Position numbers and translations under genes: made by a program. Shown here piece after piece: positions 22,701 through 34,200 of a DNA stretch of 64,000 bases. The notes below the pieces were generated by a model. It was not told the origin of the DNA. It searched no databases and saw nothing but the letters and a program-made list of their open reading frames with translations. The stretch is from Nocardia otitidiscaviarum NBRC 14405. Its GTDB lineage: Bacteria > Actinomycetota > Actinomycetes > Mycobacteriales > Mycobacteriaceae. Numbering within the stretch: the stretch's first letter is position 1; the number at the start of each line of letters is the position of its first letter. The stretch covers positions 1 to 64,000 of the forward strand of contig NZ_BAGD01000020.1 in the NCBI RefSeq assembly GCF_000308635.1, in the 5' to 3' direction.

Positions 22701-24922
22701 CCGTCGCGCTCATGCAGGTGCTGGGCACCACGTACGCGGCGGGCGTGCACAATGCCGCGCTCATCCCGACCCTCAAGCGCAAGGAGGACGAGTCGGCGGC
22801 CGTCATCGCCGCGCTCGCCCAGCTCTACGTCAACGGCCACCGGGTGAACCTGCCGTCGCTGCTGCCCGCGGGCGGCTACGCGGATATTCCGCGAACGGCG
22901 TTCGTGCGCAAGGAGTACTGGCCCAAGGTGAGCCTGGCCGGTGGCTCCGGCAATGGCCGGGTGCCGGGCGCGCACGTGTCGCTGCCCGACGGTCGCCACG
23001 TGTGGGAGGTGCAGGCCGGTGTGGTCACCGACCTGGGCGCACTCGTGGAAGCCGCTGCCGCGCAGGTGCTCTCGCAGGTGCGGACCGGCGCGTCCTACGC
23101 CTACGGCCCCATTCCGGCGTCGGGCACCCTCACCACCACACTCACCCCCTACCCGGGTGGCGCGGCGGCGCAGGTGCACGCCAAGCAGGGCAACGCCTTC
23201 ACGCTGCTCTTCGACGGCGTGGTGACCTCCGGCGCCCCGCTGCCGGAACCCGTTGCCGCGCAGCCGGTCCAGCAGGCCGAGGAATCCGCTCCCGCCGAGG
23301 TCGCGGTGGTCGAGGCCGCGGGTGAGCGCTGGGATCCGAACGGTTCGCAGACCATCGAGGACCGCCTGGCCATCATCGTCGCCGAATCCATGGGTTACGC
23401 CGTGGAGGACCTCCCCATGGAGATCCCCCTCATGGAACTCGGCCTCGACTCGCTGATGGCGATGCGCATCAAGAACCGCGTCGAATACGAATTCGACATC
23501 CCGCAACTCCAGGTCCAAGCGGTCCGCGACGCCAACCTCCTCGAAGTCGGCAAGGTGCTGCGCTACGCCATCGAACACCGCGACGAGGTAGCGGCCCTGG
23601 CCGCCCGCCAAGCCTCCGGCGAAGGCGAACTCGCCGTGGACGCCGACTTCGTCTCCGCCGCCCGCGCCGCCATGTCCACCGGCGCGGACCCCCTGGCCGC
23701 CGCCCTCGGCACATCCGCCGACACCGCTGCGCTTGGGCAGTCTGCGCCAGGGGCGCAGGGTGGGCAAGCGCAGCACACTCCGAGCGAGAGCGATTCCCAA
23801 CCGGAAACCTTCGAGGCCGCCCCACCGGCAGCGGAAACCGACAAGGACAACGTCCCCCCGCGCGACGCAGCCGAACGCCTCACCTACGCCACCTGGGCCG
23901 TGGTGACCGGCAAGTCGGCAGGCGGCATCTTCAACGCCCTGCCGATCCTGGACGACGACACCATGACCAAGCTGGCAGCCCGCCTGTCGGAACGCGTCAA
24001 GGCCCAGATCGACATCGAGGAACTGCGCGACGCCGAAACCATCGAGAAGATGGCCGATATCGTGCGCGGCTTCCAGGACAAGGCCGACGTGGACGGCTTC
24101 GTGCGCACCCTGCGCGCGAAGGAGCCCGGCTCGGATGCGTTGCCGATCTTCGTCTTCCACCCGTCCGGCGGCAACACCCTGGTCTACGAGCCGCTGCTGA
24201 AGCGCCTCCCGGCCGGTACTCCCATGTACGGCTTCGAGCGGGCCGAAGGCTCGATCGAAGAGCGTGCCCGCCAGTACATTCCGGAGATCCGCAAGATCCA
24301 GCCGGAGGGGCCCTACGTCTTCTACGGCTGGTCACTGGGCGCGGTCTTCGCGCTGACGGTCGCCCAGATCATGCGTGCCGAGGGCGCGGACGTGCGCCTG
24401 GTGGGTCTGATCGACCTCGCGATTCCGACCGAGCCTGAGGACAATTCGCCCGAGGCCCGGGTGGCTCGAATCAAGCGCTTCCAGGCGTTCGCCCAGAAGA
24501 CCTACGGCTTCCAGGGCGAACTGGACGACGAGCAGATCGAAGAACTGGCCGCCGCCAGCGACGAGGAGCAGTACCAGATCATCCTCGAACTGGTGAAGTT
24601 CGCGGGCGTCGATATCCCGGGCGGTGTGCTCGAGCACCAGAAACATTCCTGGATCGAGAATCGCGAACTCCAGCAGGTCACGCCGTCGCGTTACGAAGGT
24701 CACGTGGTTCTTTACCTGGCCGACCGCTACCACGACGGAATCATCGAACTGGAACCGCGATTCGGCGACCGTAAACCGAATGGCGGCTGGGATGAGCACA
24801 TCCCGAATCTGGAGATCATCCACATCCCGGGTGACCACCTCCAGATCATCGACGAACCCCGCATCGCCACCATCGGTGCCGACCTGACGAAGAAGCTGAC
24901 CGAGATCGATTCCGCGAACTAG
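19730..24922 (+). CDS. pks13: Polyketide synthase Pks13, mycolate condensase
   Basis: Performs the Claisen-type condensation of the meromycoloyl chain with the carboxylated alpha-chain and releases alpha-alkyl beta-ketoacid to trehalose. Domain order ACP-KS-AT-ACP-TE is complete: N-terminal phosphopantetheine Ser69 (FGLASRDAL); ketosynthase Cys313 (DTACSSTL) with the HGTGT and NFGHLE His motifs; acyltransferase Ser801 (GHSQGEVAG); second ACP Ser1241 (LGLDSLMAM); thioesterase Ser1535 (YGWSLGAVF) with the His in IPGDHLQI. Length is 1730 aa. ATG 19730 has GAGGA only 4 nt upstream; an in-frame TTG at 19727 is possible. A disordered Ala/Pro/Gln linker (about 1320-1380) separates ACP2 from TE. Confidence 0.97.
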   Translation: MAENEGSVPTETTETAATESAAGVERAAGTDMSVAELREWLRRWVADATGQPIENITVDRPMEEFGLASRDALALGGDIEDLTGVVLNATIVYQHPTIASLAERIINGEPDAPEDTPDDSFYTAGYQPGEAHDIAIVGLSTRLPGAGDTPESTWEFILNGGDAIRDLPEGRWDEFKSDPQALAAIENGNTKGGYLDQDVVKGFDAEFFAMSPIEVERVDPQQRLMMELTWEALEHARIPASDLKGGPVGVFIGSSTSDFMLVTALGLGKEPDPNVPLSAEAYALLGASTGIIANRVSYFFDFRGPSVTIDTACSSTLVAVHDAVRSLRNGDSDVALAGGVNMILAPMASLGFDINGAVAKDGHIKAFSSDADGMVRSEGAGLVVLKRLADAERDGDKIYAVIKGSAVNNDGRSNGIFAPNPDAQADVLRRAYRDAGIAPSTVDYIEAHGTGTLIGDPIEADALGRVVGRGREADKPALLGSAKTNFGHLESGAGAASLAKIIMALQHNVIPPNINFAGPNPYIPFDQAHLKVVEQPTEFPRYSGKATIGVSGFGFGGTNAHVVIQEYVPTPAVPDSADTADRDSSGLDSSGLDAEATDVLAEAEKLVEAAAPEPEWAPREEPLPVILPVSAYLPSRRKRAAADLADWLESDAGRDTPLEDVARALAKRSHQRSRGVVIAENHEEAVAGLRAIAAGKPGPGVFTADSPAAEGPLWVMAGFGAQHRKMGKQLYQENRIFRETVDQVDELVVDEAGYSVKEMILDDAQDWDIGTGQVGTFTIQVGLAAVLRAHGAEPAGVVGHSQGEVAGAYISGGMNLEDAVRVICSRGRLMGEGEAMITDDQVRNMALVELSAADIEAMLPEYPDVEVAVYAAPTNTVIGGPPDQVHAIVAKVEEQGKFARVLQTRGAGHTSQMDVLLGELAAELAGIEPTKLKVDLYSTAHKDAVYRAGHAPVHDVDYWVTNMRGSVYFTNAVRQAVDTGITTFLELAPNSVALMQVLGTTYAAGVHNAALIPTLKRKEDESAAVIAALAQLYVNGHRVNLPSLLPAGGYADIPRTAFVRKEYWPKVSLAGGSGNGRVPGAHVSLPDGRHVWEVQAGVVTDLGALVEAAAAQVLSQVRTGASYAYGPIPASGTLTTTLTPYPGGAAAQVHAKQGNAFTLLFDGVVTSGAPLPEPVAAQPVQQAEESAPAEVAVVEAAGERWDPNGSQTIEDRLAIIVAESMGYAVEDLPMEIPLMELGLDSLMAMRIKNRVEYEFDIPQLQVQAVRDANLLEVGKVLRYAIEHRDEVAALAARQASGEGELAVDADFVSAARAAMSTGADPLAAALGTSADTAALGQSAPGAQGGQAQHTPSESDSQPETFEAAPPAAETDKDNVPPRDAAERLTYATWAVVTGKSAGGIFNALPILDDDTMTKLAARLSERVKAQIDIEELRDAETIEKMADIVRGFQDKADVDGFVRTLRAKEPGSDALPIFVFHPSGGNTLVYEPLLKRLPAGTPMYGFERAEGSIEERARQYIPEIRKIQPEGPYVFYGWSLGAVFALTVAQIMRAEGADVRLVGLIDLAIPTEPEDNSPEARVARIKRFQAFAQKTYGFQGELDDEQIEELAAASDEEQYQIILELVKFAGVDIPGGVLEHQKHSWIENRELQQVTPSRYEGHVVLYLADRYHDGIIELEPRFGDRKPNGGWDEHIPNLEIIHIPGDHLQIIDEPRIATIGADLTKKLTEIDSAN

Positions 24923-24941
24923 GTTTCGCGAAAGGAGACCA

Positions 24942-26486
24942 GTGAGCACTACCGCCGAGAAACTCGCCGACCTGCGACAGAAGCTGGACGTCGCGAGGGA
25001 ACCGGCGGGTGAAGCGGGAGTCGCGAAGCGGGCGCGCAAGGGCATCCCTTCCGCCCGTGACCGGATCAATATGCTGCTCGATCCGGGCTCCTTCGTGGAA
25101 ATCGGTGCGCTGGTTCGCAACCCCGGTGACAAGAAGGCGCTGTACGGCGACGGCGTCGTCACCGGGCACGGTCTGGTGGACGGCCGCCCGGTGGCGGTGT
25201 TCTCCCACGACCAGACCGTCTACGGCGGTTCGGTCGGTGAGATGTTCGGCCGCAAGGTCGCGGGCATCATGGAGTTCGCCGCCAAGGTCGGCTGCCCGGT
25301 GGTGGGCATCAATGATTCCGGCGGCGCGCGCGTGCAGGAGGCGGTGACGTCGCTGGCCTGGTATGCCGAGCTGGGTCGCCGCCAGGAGCCGCTGTCGGGT
25401 CTGGTGCCGCAGATCTCCATGATTCTGGGCAGCTGTGCCGGCGGTGCGGTGTACGCGCCGATCAATACCGATGTGGTGGTGGCGACCGAGGCCGCCTACA
25501 TGTTCGTCACCGGCCCCAAGGTGATTCGCGAGGTCACCGGTGAGGATGTGAGTCTCGAGGAGCTCGGCGGCGCGCACAGTCAGGCGCAGTACGGCAATAT
25601 CCACCATGTCGCCAAGGATGAGGCGGCGGCGTTCCAGTGGGTGCGCGAGTATCTGTCGTATCTGCCGTCGAGCTGCCAGGAGTTGGCGCCGATCGTGAAT
25701 CCCGGTCTGGAGCCGGAGATCACCGAAACCGATCTGGAACTGAACTCGATCGTGCCCGACGCCGACAATGCCGGGTACGACATGCACGAGATCCTGTTGC
25801 GCATCTTCGACGACGGTGATTTCCACGAGTTCGGTGAGTCGGCGGGCAAGAACATGATCTGCGGTTTCGCCCGGGTGGACGGCCGCAGTGTGGGCGTGGT
25901 CGCGAATCAGCCGATGGTGTACGCGGGTGCGCTGGACGCCCGCGCGTCCGACAAGGCCGCGCATTTCATCCGGCTCTGCGACGCCTTCGAGATCCCGCTG
26001 GTGTTCGTGGTGGACACACCGGGCTTCCTACCCGGGGTCGAACAGGAGAAGATCGGCGTCATCAAGCGCGGCGGCCGATTCCTGTTCGCCTTCGTCGAAG
26101 CCACCGTCCCCAAGGTGACCGTGGTGATCCGCAAGTCGTACGGCGGCGGTTACGCCGTCATGGGATCAAAGCAGCTCGGCGCGGATGTCAATCTGGCCTG
26201 GCCGACCGCCCGCATCGCGGTCATGGGCGCGGAGAGCGCGGTCAGTCTGATCGGCGCGAAGACCATCGACGCGGCCCCCGAGGAGCAGCGTGCCGCCATC
26301 CGCCAGCAGATGATCGACTTCTACAACGCCACCGTCGCCACCCCTTGGGTGGCGGCCGAACGCGGCTACATCGACGCCGTCATCGAACCCGCCACCACCC
26401 GCCTGGAAATTCGCCGGGCCCTGCACCTGCTCCGCGACAAAACCGTCGCCCGCAATCCCCGCAAACATCACCTGCTGCCGCTGTAA
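24942..26486 (+). CDS. accD4: Acyl-CoA carboxylase beta subunit AccD4
   Basis: Carboxyltransferase subunit that with an AccA3-type biotin subunit (not in this window) makes the carboxyacyl-CoA extender used by Pks13. The two crotonase-like halves are visible, with oxyanion-loop segments [13 protein letters not shown] in the N half and [13 protein letters not shown] plus [17 protein letters not shown] in the C half. Length is 514 aa. GTG 24942 is preceded by AAAGGAG and lies 19 nt after pks13, so the two are one operon. Confidence 0.95.
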   Translation: MSTTAEKLADLRQKLDVAREPAGEAGVAKRARKGIPSARDRINMLLDPGSFVEIGALVRNPGDKKALYGDGVVTGHGLVDGRPVAVFSHDQTVYGGSVGEMFGRKVAGIMEFAAKVGCPVVGINDSGGARVQEAVTSLAWYAELGRRQEPLSGLVPQISMILGSCAGGAVYAPINTDVVVATEAAYMFVTGPKVIREVTGEDVSLEELGGAHSQAQYGNIHHVAKDEAAAFQWVREYLSYLPSSCQELAPIVNPGLEPEITETDLELNSIVPDADNAGYDMHEILLRIFDDGDFHEFGESAGKNMICGFARVDGRSVGVVANQPMVYAGALDARASDKAAHFIRLCDAFEIPLVFVVDTPGFLPGVEQEKIGVIKRGGRFLFAFVEATVPKVTVVIRKSYGGGYAVMGSKQLGADVNLAWPTARIAVMGAESAVSLIGAKTIDAAPEEQRAAIRQQMIDFYNATVATPWVAAERGYIDAVIEPATTRLEIRRALHLLRDKTVARNPRKHHLLPL

Positions 26487-26568
26487 CCGGCGGGCGCGAT
26501 CCCCGCACGACACCCCGGATTACCGGGAATCGGTCAGTCGATAGCCCCGCATATGAGAGCCTTCAGCT

Positions 26569-26769
26569 ATGAGTAGCAAACCGAAGGCCGTACTCGAAGG
26601 CGGGCCCGACGGCCTGAAGACGCGGATCGTCCCCATCACCCCGCCGGGCGTGGAACTGCGGGTGGCCTTCGAGGACGGCTACGAGCGGTTCAAGGTGACG
26701 CCGCGCTGGGCCGATACGCCGGAGGGCAGCCTGCCGGTGTACGAGTGGGTCGCCCATATCGCCCGGTGA
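26569..26769 (+). CDS. Small conserved protein of unknown function (DUF5988-like)
   Basis: A 66-aa acidic/mixed protein with GGPDGLKTR near the N-terminus, then GYERFKVTPR and a VYEWVAH ending. This pattern recalls short actinobacterial proteins often labelled DUF5988, whose function is unknown. No signal peptide or membrane segment. The RBS is weak. It lies 82 nt after accD4 on the same strand, and may be a separate unit. Confidence 0.55.
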   Translation: MSSKPKAVLEGGPDGLKTRIVPITPPGVELRVAFEDGYERFKVTPRWADTPEGSLPVYEWVAHIAR

Positions 26770-26894
26770 TGCCCGGCGTCGGTGATGCGGGCGGGTGCGC
26801 GCCGCGGTAGCGCCAGGGGCGCGCTCCGCCACGTCAGCACGCGTGTCAGGTCGGTGTCAGGTCGGCGTCAGCCCGGACGCCGACAGTGAACGGC

Positions 26895-27713
26895 ATGACG
26901 AAGAACAACACCTCCGCGGCCACCTCGACCACCTCGATCTGGACCGGCATGGTGCCGGTCGAGGACACGGCCCTGGCCGTCACCGACACCGGCGGTGCCG
27001 GAATCCCCGTGCTCTACCTCAATGGCCAGTTCGCCACCCAGGGCTACTGGAAGCGGGTTCTGCCCGAACTCGGTTCCGAGTTCCGGCACATCACCTATGA
27101 CGAGCGGGCGCGCGGCAAGTCGAAGCGTTCGGCGGACTACTCCTTCGAGGCCGCCGTCCGCGATGTGGATGCCGTGCTGGCGGCCCGGGGCGTGGATCGG
27201 GCGCTGGTGGTGGGCTGGTCCTACGGGGCGGTCGTCGGGGCGCACTGGGCCGCCCGGAATCCCGATCGTGCCGTGGGCGCGGTGCTGGTCGACGGGGCGT
27301 TCCCGTACGACTGGCTGGACGACGCCATGGAGCAGCGGATCCGCAAGCTGTTCAAGCGTTTGAACCTGGTCATGCCGCTGCTGCGGCCGACAGGGCTGAC
27401 GCCGCGCATGTCCGCGGCACAGCAGGCCGAGAGCAATATCGAACTCGGTAGGCTCTCCCGCGAGCGCGAGCTGGGGCCGGTCCTGGACAGTATCAGCGTC
27501 CCGACCCGCTATGTGGTGGCCTCCGGCTCGTCCTTCGGTAGCCGCGGCGACGAGCAGGAACGCCTCCGCGCCGGCCTCGATGCGGTGTGCGCCCGCAACC
27601 CGCACATCCGTATCAGTGCGAAGGTGCCGAGCAACCATTCCCACGTGCTGCGCAAGGACTTTCGCGCGGTCGCGGCGGCGATCCGGGAAGTGGCGGCCAC
27701 GGGGCAGCGTTGA
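26895..27713 (+). CDS. Alpha/beta hydrolase
   Basis: Soluble alpha/beta-hydrolase-fold protein of about 272 aa, substrate unknown. The oxyanion strand is ...VLYLNGQFATQ, the nucleophile elbow VVGWSYGAVVG (Ser109), and the probable catalytic His is in NHSHVLRKDF near the end. ATG 26895 was chosen; GTG 26886 three codons upstream is equally possible, and neither has a strong Shine-Dalgarno. Directly upstream TGTCAGGTCGG is repeated in tandem (about 26845-26870). It converges on the Emb gene, with a shared hairpin between them. Confidence 0.8.
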   Translation: MTKNNTSAATSTTSIWTGMVPVEDTALAVTDTGGAGIPVLYLNGQFATQGYWKRVLPELGSEFRHITYDERARGKSKRSADYSFEAAVRDVDAVLAARGVDRALVVGWSYGAVVGAHWAARNPDRAVGAVLVDGAFPYDWLDDAMEQRIRKLFKRLNLVMPLLRPTGLTPRMSAAQQAESNIELGRLSRERELGPVLDSISVPTRYVVASGSSFGSRGDEQERLRAGLDAVCARNPHIRISAKVPSNHSHVLRKDFRAVAAAIREVAATGQR

Positions 27714-27745
27714 CGGGCCGCACGGGTTCCGCACCGAACACGGCA

Positions 27746-27779
27746 GCGCCCCCTTCCAGCGGGTGCCGGAAGGGGGCGC
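27746..27779. terminator. Bidirectional hairpin between convergent genes
   Basis: Perfect 12-bp inverted repeat (27746-27757 with 27768-27779), 10-nt loop, between the hydrolase stop (27713) and the Emb stop (27799). It probably serves both strands. Confidence 0.75.
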
Positions 27780-27798
27780 GGGTGCGGGGCGTCCTGCC

Positions 27799-30700
27799 TC
27801 AGACTCGCATCTTGCCGGGACTCCACCAGCCGGAACGGGTTTCGGTGCCGGTGGTGATCTCGGCCGGGGTTGCCGGGTAGAACTGGTCGTAGCGTTCCAG
27901 CGAACCCCAGTCGCGGGCCCAGTCGTCCTTCAGATAGGTCGGAATGGTGACAGATCCCGCGATCATCTGCGAGAAGCCCAGCGGCCCACCGAATTCCTCG
28001 GCCTGCCAGGTATTGGTGGAGCTGACCGCGAGCGGCCGGTCCGGCAGGATGCGGTAGTTCGGCACCTCCGCCACGCCGTAGCGGTGGTTGAACGGCTGTT
28101 GGCAGGGGAACTGCAGACCGACGGCCCAGTCCAGCAGCACCGGCTGGGTGCCGCCGATGAAGCTGTTGAGCGACTGCAGTTTCGGCACGCGCGGCGGAGT
28201 GAACGCCAGCCACTGGTCGCCGATGAGGATCGGGTCCTTGGCGTGGATGCGCACCACGTCGACATCGCCGGGCAGTTCGTCCAGCGGCACCCGCACGTTC
28301 CGCCAGGACGGGGCCGGACCGATATCGCGCGGCCGGTACGAGCCGAGCTGCTCGACGCTGCCGTCGGGCAGCCGCCGCCCGTAGTCCAGGAACAGATCCT
28401 GGCCGTAGGTCATACGTCCGGTGTCGTCGAAGGACATGACGCGTCCGGCCACCGACATGACCACCAGCGGCGAATCCGCGGAGCGGGCGGGCAGTTCGTA
28501 CCAGCTGGAGTACAGCTCGGCGGGCTGCTGCACCCCGTCCTGCCAGCTGCCCATGACCGGCGTGGTGGCCGGGTCGAGTCCGTAGGGCAGTGCGGCGATG
28601 GAGCCGTTGACACCCTCCGCGCCCAGTCCGCCACCGGTTCCGGCGTTCTCGCCCTCGGCGAAGGCGGGACCGATGGTCTGGGTGGAGGTATTGCCGGTGC
28701 CCGGCTTCACCTCGACGCTGTCGGCTTCCAACTGTTCGGGAATGCCGTTGGGGGAGAACCCGACCGGCTTCTCCCCGGCGAGCGGATCGCCGTTCAGGGG
28801 CGGCCGTTCCGGATCGATGACGGGTTGCAGGTTGCCGCTGTTCGGATCGGCTTCCACCAGTACGTCATTGGCGAGTCCGCACGAATTGCCGCCCAGCGCG
28901 TCGATATTCGACCGGGCCAGCGAGTACGCCGGGTACTGCGAGTACGCGCCCTTCACCAGCGACAGCACCTCGAACAGCACCATGAACGCGGCCACCACGG
29001 TGAGCGGGATGGCGGCAAACTTGCGAATCCGCCTGCCGCGCTTGGTGCGTGCGTCGGCGGGCGGTTTGGCGTAGCCCTCGCGCAGCGACTGCCAGGCCAC
29101 CAGCGCCAGCGCCAGCCCGAACAGCATGAGCATGAAGGTGTTGGACTGGTAGCCCTGGAGGGAGACCCGCTTGTCGAACCACGGCACCCCGAAGCTGGAC
29201 ACGTACCAGTACCCGTTGATGCCGGAGAAGGCGACGGCGAGGGTGAACAGCAGCCCCGCCAGGAACACCGACCGATTCTTGCGCGACCGCAGCGCCGTGG
29301 CCGACACCGCGACCGCGGTCACCGCCGCCAGCGAGCCCGCGATACCCGCGTACGCGCCGAAGTGGTGCGTCCACTTGGTCGGGTTGAACATCATGAAGAA
29401 GATGGTTCCGAACACCACGCCCATGAGCCGCCAGGTCGGTGCGCTGGCGATACCTGGGATCTGCCGCCGCCGCAGCAGCACCAGCAGGGTGGTGATCAGA
29501 CACAGGATCATGATCAGGAACGCGAACCGCCGCGACAGCGAACCGTCCACGGTCTCCACGAACAGGTAGTAGTAGCGCAGGTAGTCCTCGTACCAGGCCA
29601 GGTTGGGGCCGGTGGCCTGGCGCACCCGGTTGGCCTCCATGATCCCGGCGAAGGTCTGGTCGCCGAAGACCACGACGAGCACCAGGAAACCGGCCGCGGC
29701 GATGGGCGCGAGCAGTGCGGTGGTGCCGAGTTCCCGGTGTTTGCGCACCACGATCCGCACCAGCGGCCGGATGGCGACCAGCAGCGCCGCCACGCACATG
29801 AGTCCGGTGGGCGCGGCGGCCAGTGTGAACGCCGCGATCAGTACCGCGACGGCCGCGGGCAGCAGCCGCGAGGTGGCGATGGCCCGCTCGATGGACACCC
29901 AGGTCAGCAGCGCGCCCAGGGCCACGATGGGCTCCGAGCGCAGGCCGTTGTCGTAGGGGAGCCAGAACGCCAGGAACACCAGTCCGCCGGTCCACAACGC
30001 CACCTTGGAGTTGCGCACCCCGCGCCCCAGCCGCGGCACCACCTCGCGGCTGATCACCAGCCAGCAGAGGATGCCGCACAGCAGCGCCGGAATCCGCACC
30101 CACGCACTGGCGGTGGAGATTTCGGCGAACGCCTGGATGACGTAGTAGTACCAGCCGAACGGCGCTTCCGGCACGCCGTACCAGCGGAAGTAGTTGGCCA
30201 TGTAGCCCGCGTGCGGCGCGACCCGGGTCATGGTGAGGATGTAGCCGTCGTCGGAGGTGTTCGCGCCGACGAAATGCCACAGCGTGAGGGTGCCGATCAC
30301 CGCGCCGTCCGCCCAGGTGGGTTTCAGCCAGTGCCGCGGGAAGATGCGCCGGTGCCCGCGCCCGTCGGCGGTGTCGAGGACACCCAGCGCTCCCATGGCG
30401 ATCAGGGTGAGCAGCACCGCGCCGATGAGCGCGACCAGTTTCACCACGGTCGGTGTGGAGGAGAACCGGGAATCGACGGTCATGTGGAACGACAGCCCGG
30501 CCGGAACCTCGCCGACCATATCGGTGAACACCCCGACCACCTGCGGCCGCAGATCCCCGAACAGCTGCCCTTCCAGCGGCACCACCACGGTCTCCGTGCC
30601 CCCGCCGGGCAGCGGCCGCTCGATGGTCCGGGTCAGGCCCTCGAACTTGGCGTAGGTGCGCGTGCTGTCGGAGGTGATGAGGATCTGCGAGCAGTCGCTC

Positions 30701-31128
30701 ATCTCGGACCGCTGCGCGGATGCCACCACCGCATTGCGGTCCACCACGTCCACCGTCTCGCCCGAGACCCGTACGAACAGCGCCTGCAGGTCGGCCTCCC
30801 GCCCCTGCGGCGGCGCGGTCGACAGCAGGATCCCACCCCGCGGGTCGGCCAGTTGCGTCACCGCCGCGCAGGGGATGCTCACATCCAGGTCGATCGGCAC
30901 CTGCGACATGAGCGGGGCTTGGATATTGCCCAGCGTCCCGTTCTGTGGCCAGTCGATCACCGCCGTCGTCTGCTTGACGGGCAGGAACGGCGTGGCCAGC
31001 GCGAGCAGCGCCCCCAGCACACCCGCGACGATCGCGATGATCTTCGCGGTACGAAAATCACGCGGCGTCGCGGCGGGCGCTTCGGGCGGCGTCGGTTTGG
31101 TCAGAACAGCGGCGGTGGCGTCGGGCAC
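27799..31128 (-). CDS. Arabinosyltransferase Emb (downstream copy, probable EmbB/EmbA-type)
   Basis: GT-C arabinosyltransferase that extends arabinan from decaprenyl-phosphoryl-arabinose; the Emb family is the target of ethambutol. The N-terminal TM segment is followed by an extracellular domain with VKQTTAVIDWPQNG. The catalytic acidic pair is Asp293-Asp294 in NTSDDGYILTM, followed by AGYMANYFRWYG. About 13 more TM segments and a large C-terminal carbohydrate-binding region follow. Met300 is at the position corresponding to the mycobacterial EmbB Met306 hotspot. Length is 1109 aa. Start GTG 31128. It lies 78 nt downstream of the other emb gene. The A/B/C assignment is not settled by eye. Confidence 0.9.
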   Translation of the reverse strand: MPDATAAVLTKPTPPEAPAATPRDFRTAKIIAIVAGVLGALLALATPFLPVKQTTAVIDWPQNGTLGNIQAPLMSQVPIDLDVSIPCAAVTQLADPRGGILLSTAPPQGREADLQALFVRVSGETVDVVDRNAVVASAQRSEMSDCSQILITSDSTRTYAKFEGLTRTIERPLPGGGTETVVVPLEGQLFGDLRPQVVGVFTDMVGEVPAGLSFHMTVDSRFSSTPTVVKLVALIGAVLLTLIAMGALGVLDTADGRGHRRIFPRHWLKPTWADGAVIGTLTLWHFVGANTSDDGYILTMTRVAPHAGYMANYFRWYGVPEAPFGWYYYVIQAFAEISTASAWVRIPALLCGILCWLVISREVVPRLGRGVRNSKVALWTGGLVFLAFWLPYDNGLRSEPIVALGALLTWVSIERAIATSRLLPAAVAVLIAAFTLAAAPTGLMCVAALLVAIRPLVRIVVRKHRELGTTALLAPIAAAGFLVLVVVFGDQTFAGIMEANRVRQATGPNLAWYEDYLRYYYLFVETVDGSLSRRFAFLIMILCLITTLLVLLRRRQIPGIASAPTWRLMGVVFGTIFFMMFNPTKWTHHFGAYAGIAGSLAAVTAVAVSATALRSRKNRSVFLAGLLFTLAVAFSGINGYWYVSSFGVPWFDKRVSLQGYQSNTFMLMLFGLALALVAWQSLREGYAKPPADARTKRGRRIRKFAAIPLTVVAAFMVLFEVLSLVKGAYSQYPAYSLARSNIDALGGNSCGLANDVLVEADPNSGNLQPVIDPERPPLNGDPLAGEKPVGFSPNGIPEQLEADSVEVKPGTGNTSTQTIGPAFAEGENAGTGGGLGAEGVNGSIAALPYGLDPATTPVMGSWQDGVQQPAELYSSWYELPARSADSPLVVMSVAGRVMSFDDTGRMTYGQDLFLDYGRRLPDGSVEQLGSYRPRDIGPAPSWRNVRVPLDELPGDVDVVRIHAKDPILIGDQWLAFTPPRVPKLQSLNSFIGGTQPVLLDWAVGLQFPCQQPFNHRYGVAEVPNYRILPDRPLAVSSTNTWQAEEFGGPLGFSQMIAGSVTIPTYLKDDWARDWGSLERYDQFYPATPAEITTGTETRSGWWSPGKMRV

Positions 31129-31206
31129 GGTGAGTGATGGTATCTGGCAACGCTGTGAGTGACCGCGTTCACTCGGCGGTTGCGCCGCGTATGCCGATTC
31201 AACCGA

Positions 31207-34200
31207 TCACCTGGCCCGGATCGGGGCATCGTCCGCCAGCCCGGAGCGGGTCTCCACGGTGACGTCCAGCTCGGCCGGTTCGGCGTCGCTCACGTACGGC
31301 GTGAACTTCTCCAGCGAACCCCAGTCGCGTCCCCAGTCGTCGTCGAGGTAGGTGGGCACGGCCTGGGCTTTCAGGAGCAGCTCGGTCCAGCCCAGGGGGC
31401 CGCCGCCGATATCGTCCTGCCACGCGTTGGAGGCGTCGGAGCCGACGCGGTCGGGCAGGATGCGCCACTGCGGGACCTCGGCGACGCCGTCGTGGTGGTC
31501 GAAGGGGCGCTGGCACGGGAAGGCGAGGCCGACGTGCCAGTCCTCCAGTACCGGGGCGGTGCGGCCGACGACCGCGTCGAGGGTGGCCAGCCGGGGCAGG
31601 CGCGGCGGGGTGACCGCCAGCCACTGCTTCTGGGTGATGTCGGCGTCGTGGGCGACCAGGCGAACGGCGTTGGCCGAGGCGGGGATGTCGCGCAGCGGCA
31701 CGCGCAGATTGCGCCAGGAGGGGGCGGGGCCGATATCGATGGGGCGGATGCGACCGACGTCCGTCACGGTGCCGTCGTCGGCGCGGGTGCCGTATTCCAC
31801 CCACAGGTCCTGGCCGTAGGTTTCGACGCCGTCGGCGTCGATGTAGCGGATGCGACCGGCGGCGGTGACCACGAGCACCCGGTAGGCCGGGTCGGCGCGC
31901 ATGCTGTCGGTCAGGTCGAGTCGATACCAGCCGGTGGTGAGGTCGGCGACCCGCTGCTCGTCCTGGGTGTAGCTGCCCAGGACCGGGGTGCGCGCCGGAT
32001 CGAGTCCGAAGGGCAGCGCCACATTCGAGCCGTTGATCCCGGCCTGCTGGCGGCTGCCGCCGCCGGTGCCCGCGCCGGTGGTGTTGCTGGTCTTGTTGTC
32101 CTCGGTGCCGACGGAATTGGCGCTGCCGGTGACCGTCTCCTCTTCGTCGGCGGTGAGGTCGGCGGCCACTCCGTCGGGGGTGAAACCGGTGTTCTCGGCG
32201 TTCAATCCGTCGGCGGGCGACCCGTCGAAGGGTTGCAGCAGCGAATCGGCGGTATCGGTCTCCACCAGCACCTCATTGGCCAGCGCGCACGAATCCCCGC
32301 CCAGCGCACGCACATTCGACTCGGCGATGGAGTAGGCCGGGTACTGGGTGACGGCCGCCTTGGCCAGCGACGCCACCTCGAACACCACCAGCGCGGCCGC
32401 CGCGACGGTCAGCGGCATGGTGGCGAACCTGTCGAAACGCCGTACCCCGCGTGGGGTTTTCGCGTACGGCTGCCGGTAGTGCTGGATCAGCGCGACGAGC
32501 AGGAACACCACCGCGAGCCCGAGGAACAGCGTCGAGAAACCCTTGCCGGCGATGGATGGCGCCTTGTCCCACCACGGGACACCGTAGCTGGACACGTACC
32601 ACCAGCCGTTGGACCCGGTGAAGGTGATGGCGAGCAGGAAGAACACCGCCGCCGTGAACAGCGAGCGATTGCGCGGCGACCGAATCCCGTTGACGCCCAC
32701 CGCGACCGCGGTGAGCGCGGCCAGCGAGCCCGCCAGCCCCGCGTACACGCCGAAGTGGTGGGTCCACTTGGTGGGGGTGAACATCATGAGGAACAGCGAC
32801 ATGAACACGATGCCGAGAATCCGCGCCGACGGCCCGCGCGAGGTGCCCGGAATCCGCTCGTTCTTGCGCAGCATCACCAGCACGCACACCCCGAGACAGA
32901 GCAGCATGATCAGCACCCCGAAGCGCCGGGACAGCGATCCGTCGGGGGAGAGCATGAGCAGTGAATCCCACCGTGTGCGCTCGTCGAACCAGGCCACATT
33001 CGGCCCGACCAGCGTGCGCACCCGCGTCGCCTCCATGACGGTGGCCAGCGTCTGGTCGGCGAAAACCACCACCAGCACCAGGGTTCCGGCCGCGATCCCG
33101 GGAGACAGCAGCGCGGCATACCGCAGCACCGCCGCGCCCCGGCCCGACCTGCCGCCCGCCGGGGCGTCCGGCCGTGCCCGCTTGATGATGTGCTGGAGCA
33201 CCGGCCGCGAACCCGCGATGAGCGCGGCGATGCAGATCAGTCCGGTCGGCCCCGCGGCCAGCGAGAACGCGGCGATGAGCACGGCGACGGCGGCAGGCAG
33301 CAGCCGTCCGGTGGCGATGGCGCGTTCCATGGAGCACCAGGTGAGCAGCGCGCCCGCCGCGATGAGCGGTTCGGGCCGCAGCCCGTTGTCGTAGGGCAGC
33401 CAGGCGGCCAGGAACACCAGTCCGGCCGTCCACAGCGCCACCCGGTCGCGCCGCACGCGAGCGCCCAGGCGCGGCAGCACTTCTCGGCTGATCACCAGCC
33501 AGCACACGATGCCCGCGAGCAGCGACGGCAGCCGCATCCACGGACTGGCGTCGCTGATGCGCGTCATCCAGGCCAGCAGTTCGTACGGCCATCCGAACGG
33601 TGCCTCGGCCACCCCGAACCACCGGTAGTAGTTGGCCATGTACCCCGACTCGCGCGAGGCGCGCGCCATATTCAGGATGTAGCCGTCGTCGGAGGTATTG
33701 GCCCCGATGACGTGCCACAGCACCAGCGTGCCCAGCACGGTCACGTCGGCGAACGAGAACTTCCACCAGTGCGCGGGCAGGAAGCGCCGGTGCCGCCGTC
33801 CGTCGGTGGTGTCCATCAGATGCAGGGCGATGAGCGCGATGATGGTGAACACCACCGCGCCGATCATGGCCAGCCGCTTGAGCAGGCTGGGGCTGGAGGT
33901 GAAACGCGCGTCGATATCGACCGCGGCCGTGGCCGCACCCAGCCGGTCCCGTGGCACATCGGTGAAGATGCCCACCACCTGCGGTCGCGCGTCGCCGCCG
34001 ACCTGCCCGGCGAACGGCGTGCCGTCCTGCCGTGTCGCACCGGTGATCTCGGTGCGCGTCTCGGCGGCGGACGAGGTCACCGTCAGCGCCCCGCAGTCGG
34101 CGAGTTCGGCCAGCGGGGCGGACAGCAGCGGAATATTGCGCACCAGCACCTGTACGGTGCGGCCGGTCTCGGGTTCGTCCTCCACCCGGACCACCAGGCC

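Noticed and set aside
20228..24160. A very long open frame on the minus strand opposite pks13
   Set aside because: It is antisense to a complete Pks13 with all domains; its translation is His/Arg/Gly-rich without domains, as expected from GC-rich third positions.
27511..31137. A 1200-codon open frame on the + strand opposite the downstream emb gene
   Set aside because: It mirrors the Emb coding frame, has no recognisable domain, and would overlap the hydrolase gene.
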